Shown here: one piece after another, positions 42,465 through 50,429 of the stretch
How the letters are laid out: each line of letters begins with the position of its first letter
Position numbering within the stretch: the stretch's first letter is position 1
Assembly (NCBI RefSeq): GCF_021458635.1
Contig: NZ_JAIRDQ010000005.1
Span: 248,001-312,000 of the forward strand
Length of the DNA: 64,000 nucleotides
Source: Bradyrhizobium monzae
GTDB taxonomy: Bacteria; Pseudomonadota; Alphaproteobacteria; Rhizobiales; Xanthobacteraceae
Reading direction: 5' to 3'
The notes under the pieces: model-generated
Databases searched by the model: none
Seen by the model: the letters and a program-made list of their open reading frames with translations, nothing else
What the model was told of the DNA's origin: nothing
Translations under genes and position numbers: made by a program

Positions 42465-43334
42465 ATGGCCTTCGGAGCCACCCCGGCCGAGCTCAGCTTC
42501 CGGCCCTTGACCCTGCAATTCGACCTCGGCCCGAACTGCGCGCCAAGCTTCCCGCCGCAGACACTGCCATCGGGGGACTGGCAGGGCAGGATCGGACCCT
42601 GGGATCCCGACGTGCTCTGCTTGCTCTTCCTCACCGAGTTCATGGAGAACTGCGGCCCCGGCTGGAAACAGGTCAATCTCGCCGGGCATACCCCCGATTT
42701 GCTGGGCTGGCAGCAGGGCAGTGCAAACCAGACGACATTCATCAATGCCGAGCTTCATCACCTCCAGCAGCTGATGCAGATCGACCGCGAGCGGTACATG
42801 GGCGAGATCATCTTTCAGCACGACAATGCGCCCGGCTACTGGGTGAGCATGCTGGGGGTCAACAACCGCGCTCACTATTACACGCTGGTGCTCATGAACC
42901 TTGCCGTACGCATCGGTCAGGTCGTCGCGGTCTACTATAAGAAGAAGTACAAGCGGCCGCGGCCCTCGTTCATATGTCCCGGTCTCCTGCCGGCGTTCGG
43001 CCCGCCAGCCCATGCCTCGTTCCCGAGCGGCCATTCGCTCCAGAGCTGGCTGATGTCGTACCTGCTCGCCGAGGTGCTGCCGCATTGGAGGGATCAGCTC
43101 GAATGGCTTGCCTGCCGGGTCGCATTCAACCGCGAGCGCGCGGGCGTGCACTATCCGAGCGACAGCGCCGCCGGCAAAGTCATTGCCCGTGCTTGCGTGG
43201 ACCTGATCAAGGACCGATGTCCGGAGACCGGTCATCTATTCGATGCTGTGGTGGCAGAGTGGGCCGCATCGGTCACACCAAATACGGTCGCGCCACTTAC
43301 GAATGAACCGTTCCCGGGCTTTCCCCCGCCGTAG
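42387..43334 (+). CDS. PAP2 / vanadium-haloperoxidase-like protein with N-terminal Met-Gly repeat
   Basis: A 315-residue protein. Residues 1-26 are (Met-Gly)13. The C-terminal half holds the PAP2 signature: K-x6-R-P in YYKKKYKRPRP, PSGH in ASFPSGHSLQ (about 213-216) and R-x5-H-x3-D in RERAGVHYPSD. These bind phosphate or vanadate in acid phosphatases and vanadium haloperoxidases. The 120-residue helical part before them is more like bacterial haloperoxidase-type members. No signal peptide or clear membrane helices, so probably soluble. GGAGG lies seven bases before the first ATG. It converges on a large metallopeptidase-like gene, with only six bases between stops. Confidence 0.85.
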   Translation: MGMGMGMGMGMGMGMGMGMGMGMGMGMAFGATPAELSFRPLTLQFDLGPNCAPSFPPQTLPSGDWQGRIGPWDPDVLCLLFLTEFMENCGPGWKQVNLAGHTPDLLGWQQGSANQTTFINAELHHLQQLMQIDRERYMGEIIFQHDNAPGYWVSMLGVNNRAHYYTLVLMNLAVRIGQVVAVYYKKKYKRPRPSFICPGLLPAFGPPAHASFPSGHSLQSWLMSYLLAEVLPHWRDQLEWLACRVAFNRERAGVHYPSDSAAGKVIARACVDLIKDRCPETGHLFDAVVAEWAASVTPNTVAPLTNEPFPGFPPP

Positions 43335-43340
43335 CCACGC

Positions 43341-45809
43341 CTACGGAAGTTGCCATTCGCGATAACCGAGGTTGTTGTCGCTGCGGACGAGATCTTCCAC
43401 CGGTGTCGGGCCGGTGGCGCAGCGCAGCGGGGAGTCGTCGTCGATGTTGCTGCGGTCGCCCTTGACGGTGGTGCGGACCAGCAGCGCATTCCTGCCGACT
43501 TGTGGAGTCCACTCGAACGGGCCGAACGTGTAGGATTGCCCGCTTGGGACGGTGTGTGGCGCGTTGTTCCCCGGCAGCTTCTGCCAATAGTTCGCTGCAG
43601 GCTCCCAGATATCGGCGGCAGGACCGGTGGCCGCGAAAACATCCACCGATGCGTCTATCGCCGCATCATCGCCCCGATTGCGCAGAATGACATAGACGTA
43701 GCTGGTCTGCCCGGGTGTCGGTTGTGCGTCCGCGGTGAGGCCATCGGGATTGGGGCGGACCCACACCGCCCCCGGCAGAGCGTGCCAGCCGCTGTTGCTG
43801 TAGTCGTAGCTCCCGGCGCGGCTGTCGTCGATATAGACATCGACCGCCGGCGGGCGTCCCGGTTCGTTGCGTGGGCTGTTCGATGCGATCTGGTACAGGC
43901 CCTGCTGTTCGAACGCCCAGCGCACGACCTTGTGCACCATTCCACCGAGCCGGGGCGTTCCGTCGTCGTCGACTTCTGAGGTGCCGACGTCGGCCTCCAT
44001 GAGCGCTGTGGCGAATTGGCTTGCTTCGCTGGTCGGTTCTGTCTGGACGCAGCCGAGCGAGCCGATCGCGCTCACGATGAGGTACGCGCAATAATAGGCC
44101 GCAGCCCGGCGGCGTTCGACGTCCGGCTCGACAACACCTGCCGCGTTGGTGCGGCGAGCATCCCCGCCCAGCGCGCAATAGAGACGGAACAGGGTGCTCG
44201 AGAGGATCTGCTCCGCATTGTATCCGGCCGGATCGCGCAACCCGTAGGTGGGATTGGGGCGCTCATAGAGCGTTCCGTTCCATCCCCAGCCGTCCTCGAC
44301 CTTGCGATCATGACGCCGGAGCGGCAGTTGAATGAAGGGGAAGGTCACGCCGCGACATGCGTCGTCGTCGAGCTTGACCAGCCTGGAGGAGGGATCGTCC
44401 ATGATCGCTGCAAGCGCATCGCCGGCGCTATGGGCGAAATCGAATTCCGTCGATCCCGTCGCGGCAAGGATCATCACGTGGCAGAATTCGTGCCAGACGA
44501 AGCGCACATCGGCGACGAGTCCGAGCGGATTTCTCCAGGTGTCGGCGAAATCGGCGAGCCCGAACAGCATCCGGGCGTCCCAGGGCGGCCCGACCGGATC
44601 GGCGCGGAACGGTGTCACATAGGCATTGATGCCGCGGCCGTCGCGCGCGCCGGAGCCCGCCAGCATCTTGGCCCTGTGCTCGACGACCAAAGGCCGCCTG
44701 ATCTTGGCGAAGTAGTCGGCGTTCATGAACCCGAACTGCTCGACCAGCAGCATCATGGAATCGCAATGACAATAGGCGCTGACCGCAGCGAACGCGTTGG
44801 TGCGCGCCGAGAACGCGAAAGGCGGTCGCTGCACCGGTGGATCGTAGTCGGCACCCAGCGCCGCCGGCGTCAGCACCTGAACGCGCGGACCGGAGAGCTT
44901 GCGGCGTCCGCCCGGGGCGTGATCAAGGTCGAGCAGTGCGACCGGATCGCGCTCGGGATCGAGCAAGTCGGCTCCGCTATCGGGACGCAGCTCGAAAGTT
45001 CCGGTCTTGCTGTCGGGATCGCTGAGAAAGGCGTATCCGGCGCATGCCGACGCGATTGGCGCCTTGCGCAAGAGTTCGTTCTCGAAAGGATCGAGCAGAA
45101 CACGATGCGCGATCTCCTCGCCTGCCACGGACAGGAATGCAGTTGTACTGACCGCGATGCCCAGCGTGCCGCCATAGACGGCGCTGCGCTTGCGCAGGCG
45201 ATAGGCGACTAGCCGCGCGTCTCCGATGCCGGCCTTGTCGTCGGAAAGGCCAAGCAACGGAGCCAGAAGGCTCTCGGTCAGATCGCGAGGAAGCAAGTCT
45301 GCCCATGCCGGTTCCAGGAGCCTGCCGGGAAATGTTCGCTCGACGAACTCAGGAGCGATCGACAATTGTGCGTTCTCGATCGTCGTCGATCGCGCGCTGG
45401 TGATCAGTGGGATCGCGCCGTGGTGATGGACCACCAGCCGTATGCTGCCGCCCAGGACATCGGGGACAAAATCGGAGGCTGCCAGTGGAGCCGTCTGCTG
45501 GACCCAGACGATCGAGGTCTCGATGGTCGAATTCCGTTTCAGTTCGCGAGGGGCCACCCATCGAAATCTGAATCCACCGGCTCTCGTCGGTCCGTCGTCG
45601 TTGATGGTACGTTCCAGGTGCTGCCAGTCGTCATCGTTGATAGGCAACAGATGACGATGCACACCAGCATCCTGCAGGTAGGCGAGGGCGGCCTGCTTGG
45701 CGGAGTGGCCGGACTCGTCCTTCGCCGGTGTCTGCAAATGGCGCAACTCGCGAACGTTCCCGCTCGCATCCTTCTCAATCAAAAGATCTGGTTCTTGCGG
45801 AAGGATCAC
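43341..45809 (-). CDS. Large metallopeptidase-like protein with HEFCH motif and C-terminal Ig-like domain
   Basis: An 822-residue protein without evident signal peptide. Residues 1-140 resemble a protease propeptide. The centre has HEFCH at 440-444, an HExxH zinc motif; the following FAHSAGDALAAIM aligns with the NEAISDIFG helix of thermolysin-like enzymes, with His460 at the place of their zinc-binding Glu. Residues about 670-800 form a beta domain (VWVRPNPDG, YVYVILRNRGDDA) like CARDB/Ig modules. I cannot place it in a named peptidase family, and activity is inferred from the motif alone. It is 153 bases downstream of the GntR gene on the same strand. Confidence 0.7.
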   Translation of the reverse strand: MILPQEPDLLIEKDASGNVRELRHLQTPAKDESGHSAKQAALAYLQDAGVHRHLLPINDDDWQHLERTINDDGPTRAGGFRFRWVAPRELKRNSTIETSIVWVQQTAPLAASDFVPDVLGGSIRLVVHHHGAIPLITSARSTTIENAQLSIAPEFVERTFPGRLLEPAWADLLPRDLTESLLAPLLGLSDDKAGIGDARLVAYRLRKRSAVYGGTLGIAVSTTAFLSVAGEEIAHRVLLDPFENELLRKAPIASACAGYAFLSDPDSKTGTFELRPDSGADLLDPERDPVALLDLDHAPGGRRKLSGPRVQVLTPAALGADYDPPVQRPPFAFSARTNAFAAVSAYCHCDSMMLLVEQFGFMNADYFAKIRRPLVVEHRAKMLAGSGARDGRGINAYVTPFRADPVGPPWDARMLFGLADFADTWRNPLGLVADVRFVWHEFCHVMILAATGSTEFDFAHSAGDALAAIMDDPSSRLVKLDDDACRGVTFPFIQLPLRRHDRKVEDGWGWNGTLYERPNPTYGLRDPAGYNAEQILSSTLFRLYCALGGDARRTNAAGVVEPDVERRRAAAYYCAYLIVSAIGSLGCVQTEPTSEASQFATALMEADVGTSEVDDDGTPRLGGMVHKVVRWAFEQQGLYQIASNSPRNEPGRPPAVDVYIDDSRAGSYDYSNSGWHALPGAVWVRPNPDGLTADAQPTPGQTSYVYVILRNRGDDAAIDASVDVFAATGPAADIWEPAANYWQKLPGNNAPHTVPSGQSYTFGPFEWTPQVGRNALLVRTTVKGDRSNIDDDSPLRCATGPTPVEDLVRSDNNLGYREWQLP

Positions 45810-45948
45810 AGCTCACCTCACGGGGGTCTCGATCTTCGGCACGACTGGCCTGATGATGCTCCCGGTGGTTGCGCGAGGCAAGCGTCCTGCTTGTCGCGGA
45901 GGGGCCGCGCAGGAGCTGCCGGGAAGAGGGCCGCCGGTGGACTGCCGG

Positions 45949-45970
45949 TTGCGTGACAAATGTCACGCAA
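45949..45970. other. Perfect palindrome across the 3' end of the GntR gene
   Basis: Arms TTGCGTGACA and TGTCACGCAA are exact complements around AA. The GntR stop codon lies within it. On the plus strand TTTT follows; on the coding strand there is no U-tract, so it is not a convincing terminator for GntR. It may be an operator or an RNA end-protecting hairpin. Confidence 0.6.
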
Positions 45971-46628
45971 TTTTCAGCGTGAGCTCGCTCCCTTCCGTCT
46001 CCGCAAATCCGGCCTGCAAAACCTCCTCCCGCTTGTGCCGCAGATGCGCGCGCAAAATGTGGGAGAGGCCGGCGCCGTCGCGGCGCTGCAGCGCGTTCAG
46101 GATCGCTTCGTGCTCGCTGACCGCGAACGCCCAGCGCTGCGGCGTCATCGGCGTGACGTAGCGCGCGCGGCGGATGCGCGCGGTCACGGACGCATAGAGT
46201 CCCGCGAGCACAGGATTGCCAACCGCGTTGACGATGCCCTCGTGGATGGCGCGGTTGCCGCGATAGTATTGGATCAGGTCGCCCTCGCGATAATGCTGCA
46301 CCATCGCCGCGTGCGCGGCCGCGATCTCCGCGATCTCGCCGTCGGTGATGCGCTCGCAGGCGAGTTCGCCGGCCAATGCTTCGAGGCCCTGGCAGACCTC
46401 GAAGAGGTCGCGCATGTCCTTGTCGGTCAGTTTTGCTGCGCGCGAGCCGCGATGCGGCAATAGCTGCACGAGGCCTTCGGCCGCAAGCACCTTGAGCGCC
46501 TCGCGCAGCGGCGTGCGCGAGATATCGAGCCGTTCGCACAGCTCGCGTTCGGGAATCCGCGCGCCCGGCGGGATCTCGCCGTCGAGCAGAATGTCGCGGA
46601 TGCGGCCGACGACCTCCTCATGCAGCAT
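45963..46628 (-). CDS. GntR-family transcriptional regulator (FadR/FCD subfamily)
   Basis: A 221-residue regulator. The winged helix-turn-helix is at about 1-70 (LLDGEIPPGARIPERELCE, ISRTPLREALKVLAAEGLV), followed by an all-helical FCD ligand domain with the metal-binding residues in the FEVCQGLEALAGELAC, NRAIHEGI and SEHEAILNAL helices. ATG 46628 is preferred; a TTG 12 codons earlier would place coding sequence inside the operator. It is divergent from the enoyl-CoA hydratase gene with two near-identical operators in between, and should control the catabolic operon. Confidence 0.9.
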   Translation of the reverse strand: MLHEEVVGRIRDILLDGEIPPGARIPERELCERLDISRTPLREALKVLAAEGLVQLLPHRGSRAAKLTDKDMRDLFEVCQGLEALAGELACERITDGEIAEIAAAHAAMVQHYREGDLIQYYRGNRAIHEGIVNAVGNPVLAGLYASVTARIRRARYVTPMTPQRWAFAVSEHEAILNALQRRDGAGLSHILRAHLRHKREEVLQAGFAETEGSELTLKIA

Positions 46629-46639
46629 GGGATATCTCG

Positions 46640-46719
46640 ATTTTTGAATGCAAAAATGTTCCAATAGACGAAATTCAGATAATTATATCTTGTAAATCCA
46701 AAATTTTGCATTCAAAAAT
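46640..46719. promoter_or_regulatory. Paired GntR operators in the divergent promoter region
   Basis: ATTTTTGAATGCAAAAAT (46640-46657) and AATTTTGCATTCAAAAAT (46702-46719) are inverted copies of one another with one mismatch in 18. Each is itself a dyad, TTTTTG-N4-CAAAAA or its complement. They flank an AT-rich 44-base core that must hold both promoters, so a dimer bound at each would block both directions. Confidence 0.75.
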
Positions 46720-46744
46720 ACAAAAAACAGTAGGGGTTGAGGAA

Positions 46745-47539
46745 ATGGACCAGGCCGTAGAGGCGGACGACCTCGTTTTTGAATGCAAGGACGGCATCGG
46801 ACGGATCACGTTCAATCGCCCGCAGGCGCGCAACGCCTTCACCTTTGCCATGTACGAGCGGCTTGCTGCGATCTGCGAGCAAGCCAACGCAGATCATTCC
46901 ATCAAGGTGCTGGTGCTGCGCGGCGCCGGCGACAAGGCCTTTGCCTCGGGCACCGACATCAACCAGTTCCGCGAATTCAAGACACCGCAGGACTCCATCG
47001 ACTACGAGAACCGGATCGACCGGGTGCTCTCCACCCTCGAGCAATGCCGAGTGCCGACGATCGCGGCGATCAACGGCTTCTGCACCGGCGGCGGAGCGGG
47101 CATTGCCGCGGCCTGCGACCTGCGCATCGGGACCCGCAGCGCCAGGATCGGCTTCCCCATCGCCCGTACCCTCGGCAATTGCCTCTCGATGTCCAATGTC
47201 AGCCGTCTCACGGCACTGATCGGGGCTGCGCGGGTCAAGGATCTGATCTTCACTGCTCGCCTGGTCGATGCGGCGGAGGCAGCGCACGTCGGGCTGCTCG
47301 GTGAGGTCGTCGACGATCTCGCAGCACTCGACAAGCGTGCCGACGAGGTCGCGCGCCTCGTTGCCAGCCATGCGCCTCTGACGCTGAATGCGACCAAGCA
47401 GGCGGTGGCCCGCCTGCAAAAGCGGCTGACGCGGGACGAGGGCGAAGACCTCATCCTGATGTGCTACACGAGCCAGGATTTTCGCGAAGGGCTCGATGCT
47501 TTCCTGAACAAACGCGCCCCGCAGTGGCGCGGTCAATAG
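46745..47539 (+). CDS. Enoyl-CoA hydratase/isomerase family protein
   Basis: A 264-residue crotonase-fold protein. The oxyanion-hole segments are RGAGDKAFASGTDINQF and INGFCTGGGAGIAAACDLRI. The first catalytic Glu of true hydratases is not visible in GFPIARTLGNCLSMSNVSRL, so the reaction may be isomerisation, hydrolysis or carbon-carbon bond cleavage rather than hydration. ATG 46745 has TGAGGAA upstream. First gene of the GntR-controlled operon; the next gene is 10 bases downstream. Confidence 0.87.
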   Translation: MDQAVEADDLVFECKDGIGRITFNRPQARNAFTFAMYERLAAICEQANADHSIKVLVLRGAGDKAFASGTDINQFREFKTPQDSIDYENRIDRVLSTLEQCRVPTIAAINGFCTGGGAGIAAACDLRIGTRSARIGFPIARTLGNCLSMSNVSRLTALIGAARVKDLIFTARLVDAAEAAHVGLLGEVVDDLAALDKRADEVARLVASHAPLTLNATKQAVARLQKRLTRDEGEDLILMCYTSQDFREGLDAFLNKRAPQWRGQ

Positions 47540-47549
47540 GACACCCCTG

Positions 47550-48809
47550 ATGCAAAGCGATCGATCGCAATCCGCCTCACGCCGCGCAGGCCCGCTTGCC
47601 GGCCTCAAGGTCATCGATCTCACCCATGTCATGGCTGGGCCGACCTGTACCCTGATGCTCGCCGACATGGGCGCCGACGTCATCAAGATCGAAAAATCGC
47701 CGAACGGCGACGACACCCGTCATTCGGTCCCGCCCAAGATCGGCGACGAGGCGGCATCGTTCCTGATGATGAACCGCAACAAGCGCGGCATCGTGCTGGA
47801 TCTGAAGACCGACGGCGGCAAGAAGGTGCTGCGGCGGCTGATCAAGGATGCCGATGTGCTGGTCGAGAACTTTGCGCCGGGCGCGATGGAGCGCCTCGGC
47901 TTTGGTTATGAGGAGCTGCACGAAAAATTCCCGGCGCTGATCTATTGCTCGCTGTCGGGATTCGGCCGCACCGGTCCCTACAAGCACCGTCGCGGTTTCG
48001 ACCTGGTCGCGCAGGCCATGAGCGGCATCATGAGCTTTACCGGCGAACGCCCGGACGGTCCGCCGGTGAAATGCGGCCCGCCTCTATCGGACATCACGGC
48101 CGGCCTGCTGGCGAGCATGGGCATCCTCGCGGCCTACACCCACCGTCTCAAGACCGGGGAGGGGCAGTGGGTCGAGACCTCGCTCTACGAGGCGGCGCTG
48201 GTGCAGACCTATTGGCAGTCGACCATCGCGCTCGCCGCCGGCACCGCGCCGCGTGCGATGGGCTCGGCCCATCCGCTGAACGCGCCGTACCAGGCCTTCG
48301 AGGCCTCTGATGGCTGGCTCGTGGTCGGCGGGGCCAACAAGAAGCACTGGCTGCTGATGCTGGAAGCACTCGGCGCGAGCGAACTCGCGGCCGATCCGCG
48401 CTTCGTCAACGGCGCCGACCGCATGGCGAATTTGAAGGAGCTTGAAGCCGTCCTCAGCGCGCGCTTCCGCACCCGGACGCGCGCGCATTGGCTCTCTGCA
48501 CTCGACGAGAAGGGCGTGCCGTGCGGTCCCGTGCACGACATGCTGGAGGCGCTCGGCGACCCGCAGACGCTGGCGCGCGAGATGGTCGTCGAGGTCGAGC
48601 ATTCCACGCTCGGCCCGGTCAAGACGATCGGGCTGCCGGTCAAGTTCTCGGAAACGCCGGGCAAGGTCCTGTCGGGCGCGCCCGTCTATGGCGAGCATAC
48701 GCGCGAGGTGCTGGCCGAGCACGGGTTCGACGAGGAGCAAATCGAAGCGTTCGAGCAAGAAGGCGCAATCGTCTCGGCATCCAGGGAGCGCAGGGAACGC
48801 GTCGCCTGA
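47550..48809 (+). CDS. Family III CoA-transferase (CaiB/formyl-CoA transferase type)
   Basis: A 419-residue class III CoA-transferase, which moves CoA between a donor acyl-CoA and an acid. LKVIDLTHVMAGPTCTLMLADMGADVIKIE opens the fold in two conserved blocks, LSGFGRTGPYKHRRGFDLV includes the catalytic Asp (in GFDLV, about 151) and SLYEAAL and HPLNAPYQAF follow. In this operon it probably activates the imported acid for the crotonase-fold enzyme. Substrate is not deducible. Confidence 0.92.
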   Translation: MQSDRSQSASRRAGPLAGLKVIDLTHVMAGPTCTLMLADMGADVIKIEKSPNGDDTRHSVPPKIGDEAASFLMMNRNKRGIVLDLKTDGGKKVLRRLIKDADVLVENFAPGAMERLGFGYEELHEKFPALIYCSLSGFGRTGPYKHRRGFDLVAQAMSGIMSFTGERPDGPPVKCGPPLSDITAGLLASMGILAAYTHRLKTGEGQWVETSLYEAALVQTYWQSTIALAAGTAPRAMGSAHPLNAPYQAFEASDGWLVVGGANKKHWLLMLEALGASELAADPRFVNGADRMANLKELEAVLSARFRTRTRAHWLSALDEKGVPCGPVHDMLEALGDPQTLAREMVVEVEHSTLGPVKTIGLPVKFSETPGKVLSGAPVYGEHTREVLAEHGFDEEQIEAFEQEGAIVSASRERRERVA

Positions 48810-48864
48810 ACGGAGGTCGAGACGACTGATCAAACAAAACAGAAGAAATCAGTTGGAGGAAATC

Positions 48865-49857
48865 ATGCGTGGGACGTCTCTCTTTCTGTTGTCCGTCAGT
48901 GCGGCGGCGCTCGCAGGCAGTGCGCCGGCATGTGCTGCCTGGCAGCCGCAGAAGCCGATCGAATTCGTGGCAACCGCCGGCCCGGGCGGCGGTACCGACA
49001 ACATCGCCCGCGCGGTGCAGAACATCATCACCAAGTACAAGCTCACGGAGCAGCCGATCGTCGTCGTCAACAAGGGCGGTGGCAGCGGCGCGGAAGGTTA
49101 TGTCTACGGCAAAGCCTCCGCCGGCGATCCTTACAAGGTGATTTTTGGTACCTCGAACGCCTGGCAGCAGCCGCTCGTCTCCAAGGTCGCGTTCAACTAC
49201 ACCGACCTGACCCCGATCGCGGCGATGGCGCAGGACGAGTTCCTGCTCTGGGTCAAGCAGGACGCGCCGTACAAGACCGCGGGCGACTATCTGAAGGCGG
49301 CCGCGTCCGGCGAGTTCAAGATGGGCGGTGCGCAGTCAAAGGATACCGACGAAGTGCTGACGCGCATGATCGAGAAGGTCGGCCACGTCAAGCTGACCTA
49401 CATCCCCTTCAAGAGCGGCGCGGAAACCGCGGTGCAGCTCGCCGGCGGACATCTCGATTCCCACGTCAATAACCCCAGCGAAAGCATCGGGCAGTGGCGC
49501 GGCGGCACGCAGCGCCCGCTGTGTGTCTTCAGTCCGAAGCGGCTGCCGCAAGGCGCCAAGGTCACGCTATCCGAGGGCTGGAGCGACGTGCCGACCTGCG
49601 CCGAACAGGGCCTCGACATCAAGCAATATGAGCAGCCGCGGACGGTCTGGCTGCCCGGCAAGGTCACGCCGGAGCAAGCCGCCTACTATGTCGACCTCAT
49701 GAAGAAGGTGCAGGCGACGCCGGAATGGAAGGACTACATCGAGAAGAGTTCGCAGATCGACACGTTCCTCACCGGTGCGGACTTCGACAAATTCATCAAG
49801 GAGGATCTCGAACACGTCAAACAGGTTGCGAGCGAGCAGGGATGGCTGGTCAAGTGA
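48865..49857 (+). CDS. tctC: Tripartite tricarboxylate transporter substrate-binding protein (TctC/Bug)
   Basis: A 330-residue periplasmic solute-binding protein of the Bug family. The signal peptide ends near APACAAW (about 25). PIEFVATAGPGGGTDNIAR is the conserved carboxylate-binding start, and FKSGAETAVQLAGGHLDSHV follows. TTGGAGGA precedes the ATG. Bug proteins bind carboxylic acids (citrate, glutamate, aromatic dicarboxylates). Together with tctB and tctA it makes a complete TTT system. Confidence 0.93.
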   Translation: MRGTSLFLLSVSAAALAGSAPACAAWQPQKPIEFVATAGPGGGTDNIARAVQNIITKYKLTEQPIVVVNKGGGSGAEGYVYGKASAGDPYKVIFGTSNAWQQPLVSKVAFNYTDLTPIAAMAQDEFLLWVKQDAPYKTAGDYLKAAASGEFKMGGAQSKDTDEVLTRMIEKVGHVKLTYIPFKSGAETAVQLAGGHLDSHVNNPSESIGQWRGGTQRPLCVFSPKRLPQGAKVTLSEGWSDVPTCAEQGLDIKQYEQPRTVWLPGKVTPEQAAYYVDLMKKVQATPEWKDYIEKSSQIDTFLTGADFDKFIKEDLEHVKQVASEQGWLVK

Positions 49858-49934
49858 GGCGGGGCTGTTGCATCGTGCCACAAACTCCGCCTTCGCCGCG
49901 ACGACACCGAACGCTGGTTTGACCGGAGCCTTCC

Positions 49935-50417
49935 ATGATCTCGCGACGCGCGCTCGAACTTGCGACTGCCATCCTCACCGGCGGTTTTGGTGTTGCGGTG
50001 GTTGTCCAGAGTCTGGACAACGGCATCGGCTGGTCGAGCGCGGGCGTCGATGCCGGCACGTTCCCGTTCCTGACCGGCATCATCATCGTCGCTGGCAGCC
50101 TCTACAATCTGGCGCGCGGCGTCGTCCCGGCCGCGACGCTGGCGAGCGTGCCTATCGCGATCACGTCCATTGAGCTGCGGCGGCTGGCGGGCCTGTTCGT
50201 GCCGGCGGCGATCTTCGTTGCCGCCATCCCGCTGCTCGGGATGTATCTGGCGTCGGCCGCTTACGTCTTTGCAGTGCTCGCGATCCCCCGTCATCAATCG
50301 CTGGTGCGTTCGGTCGTGACGGCGGCAGCGACGGCGCTCGCGCTCTACGTCGTGTTCGAGCGCATGTTCCAGGTCAGCCTGCCGCACGGCGCGCTCGCCG
50401 CGGCCCTTGGTTTCTGA
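49935..50417 (+). CDS. tctB: Tripartite tricarboxylate transporter small membrane subunit (TctB)
   Basis: A 160-residue protein with four membrane helices, the size and pattern of TctB: SAGVDAGTFPFLTGIIIVAG near residue 35-54 is the conserved Gly/Phe loop. It sits between tctC and tctA in the usual order. Sequence conservation of this subunit is low, so the call leans on context. Confidence 0.88.
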   Translation: MISRRALELATAILTGGFGVAVVVQSLDNGIGWSSAGVDAGTFPFLTGIIIVAGSLYNLARGVVPAATLASVPIAITSIELRRLAGLFVPAAIFVAAIPLLGMYLASAAYVFAVLAIPRHQSLVRSVVTAAATALALYVVFERMFQVSLPHGALAAALGF

Positions 50418-50429
50418 GGGGGGAGGGCG

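Noticed and set aside
42339..43235. Minus-strand frame ending in a striking His-Thr/His-Ser/His-Ala repeat, like a metal-binding protein
   Set aside because: The repeat is only the antisense reading of the ATGGGN array; the plus strand carries an intact PAP2 gene with a ribosome site.
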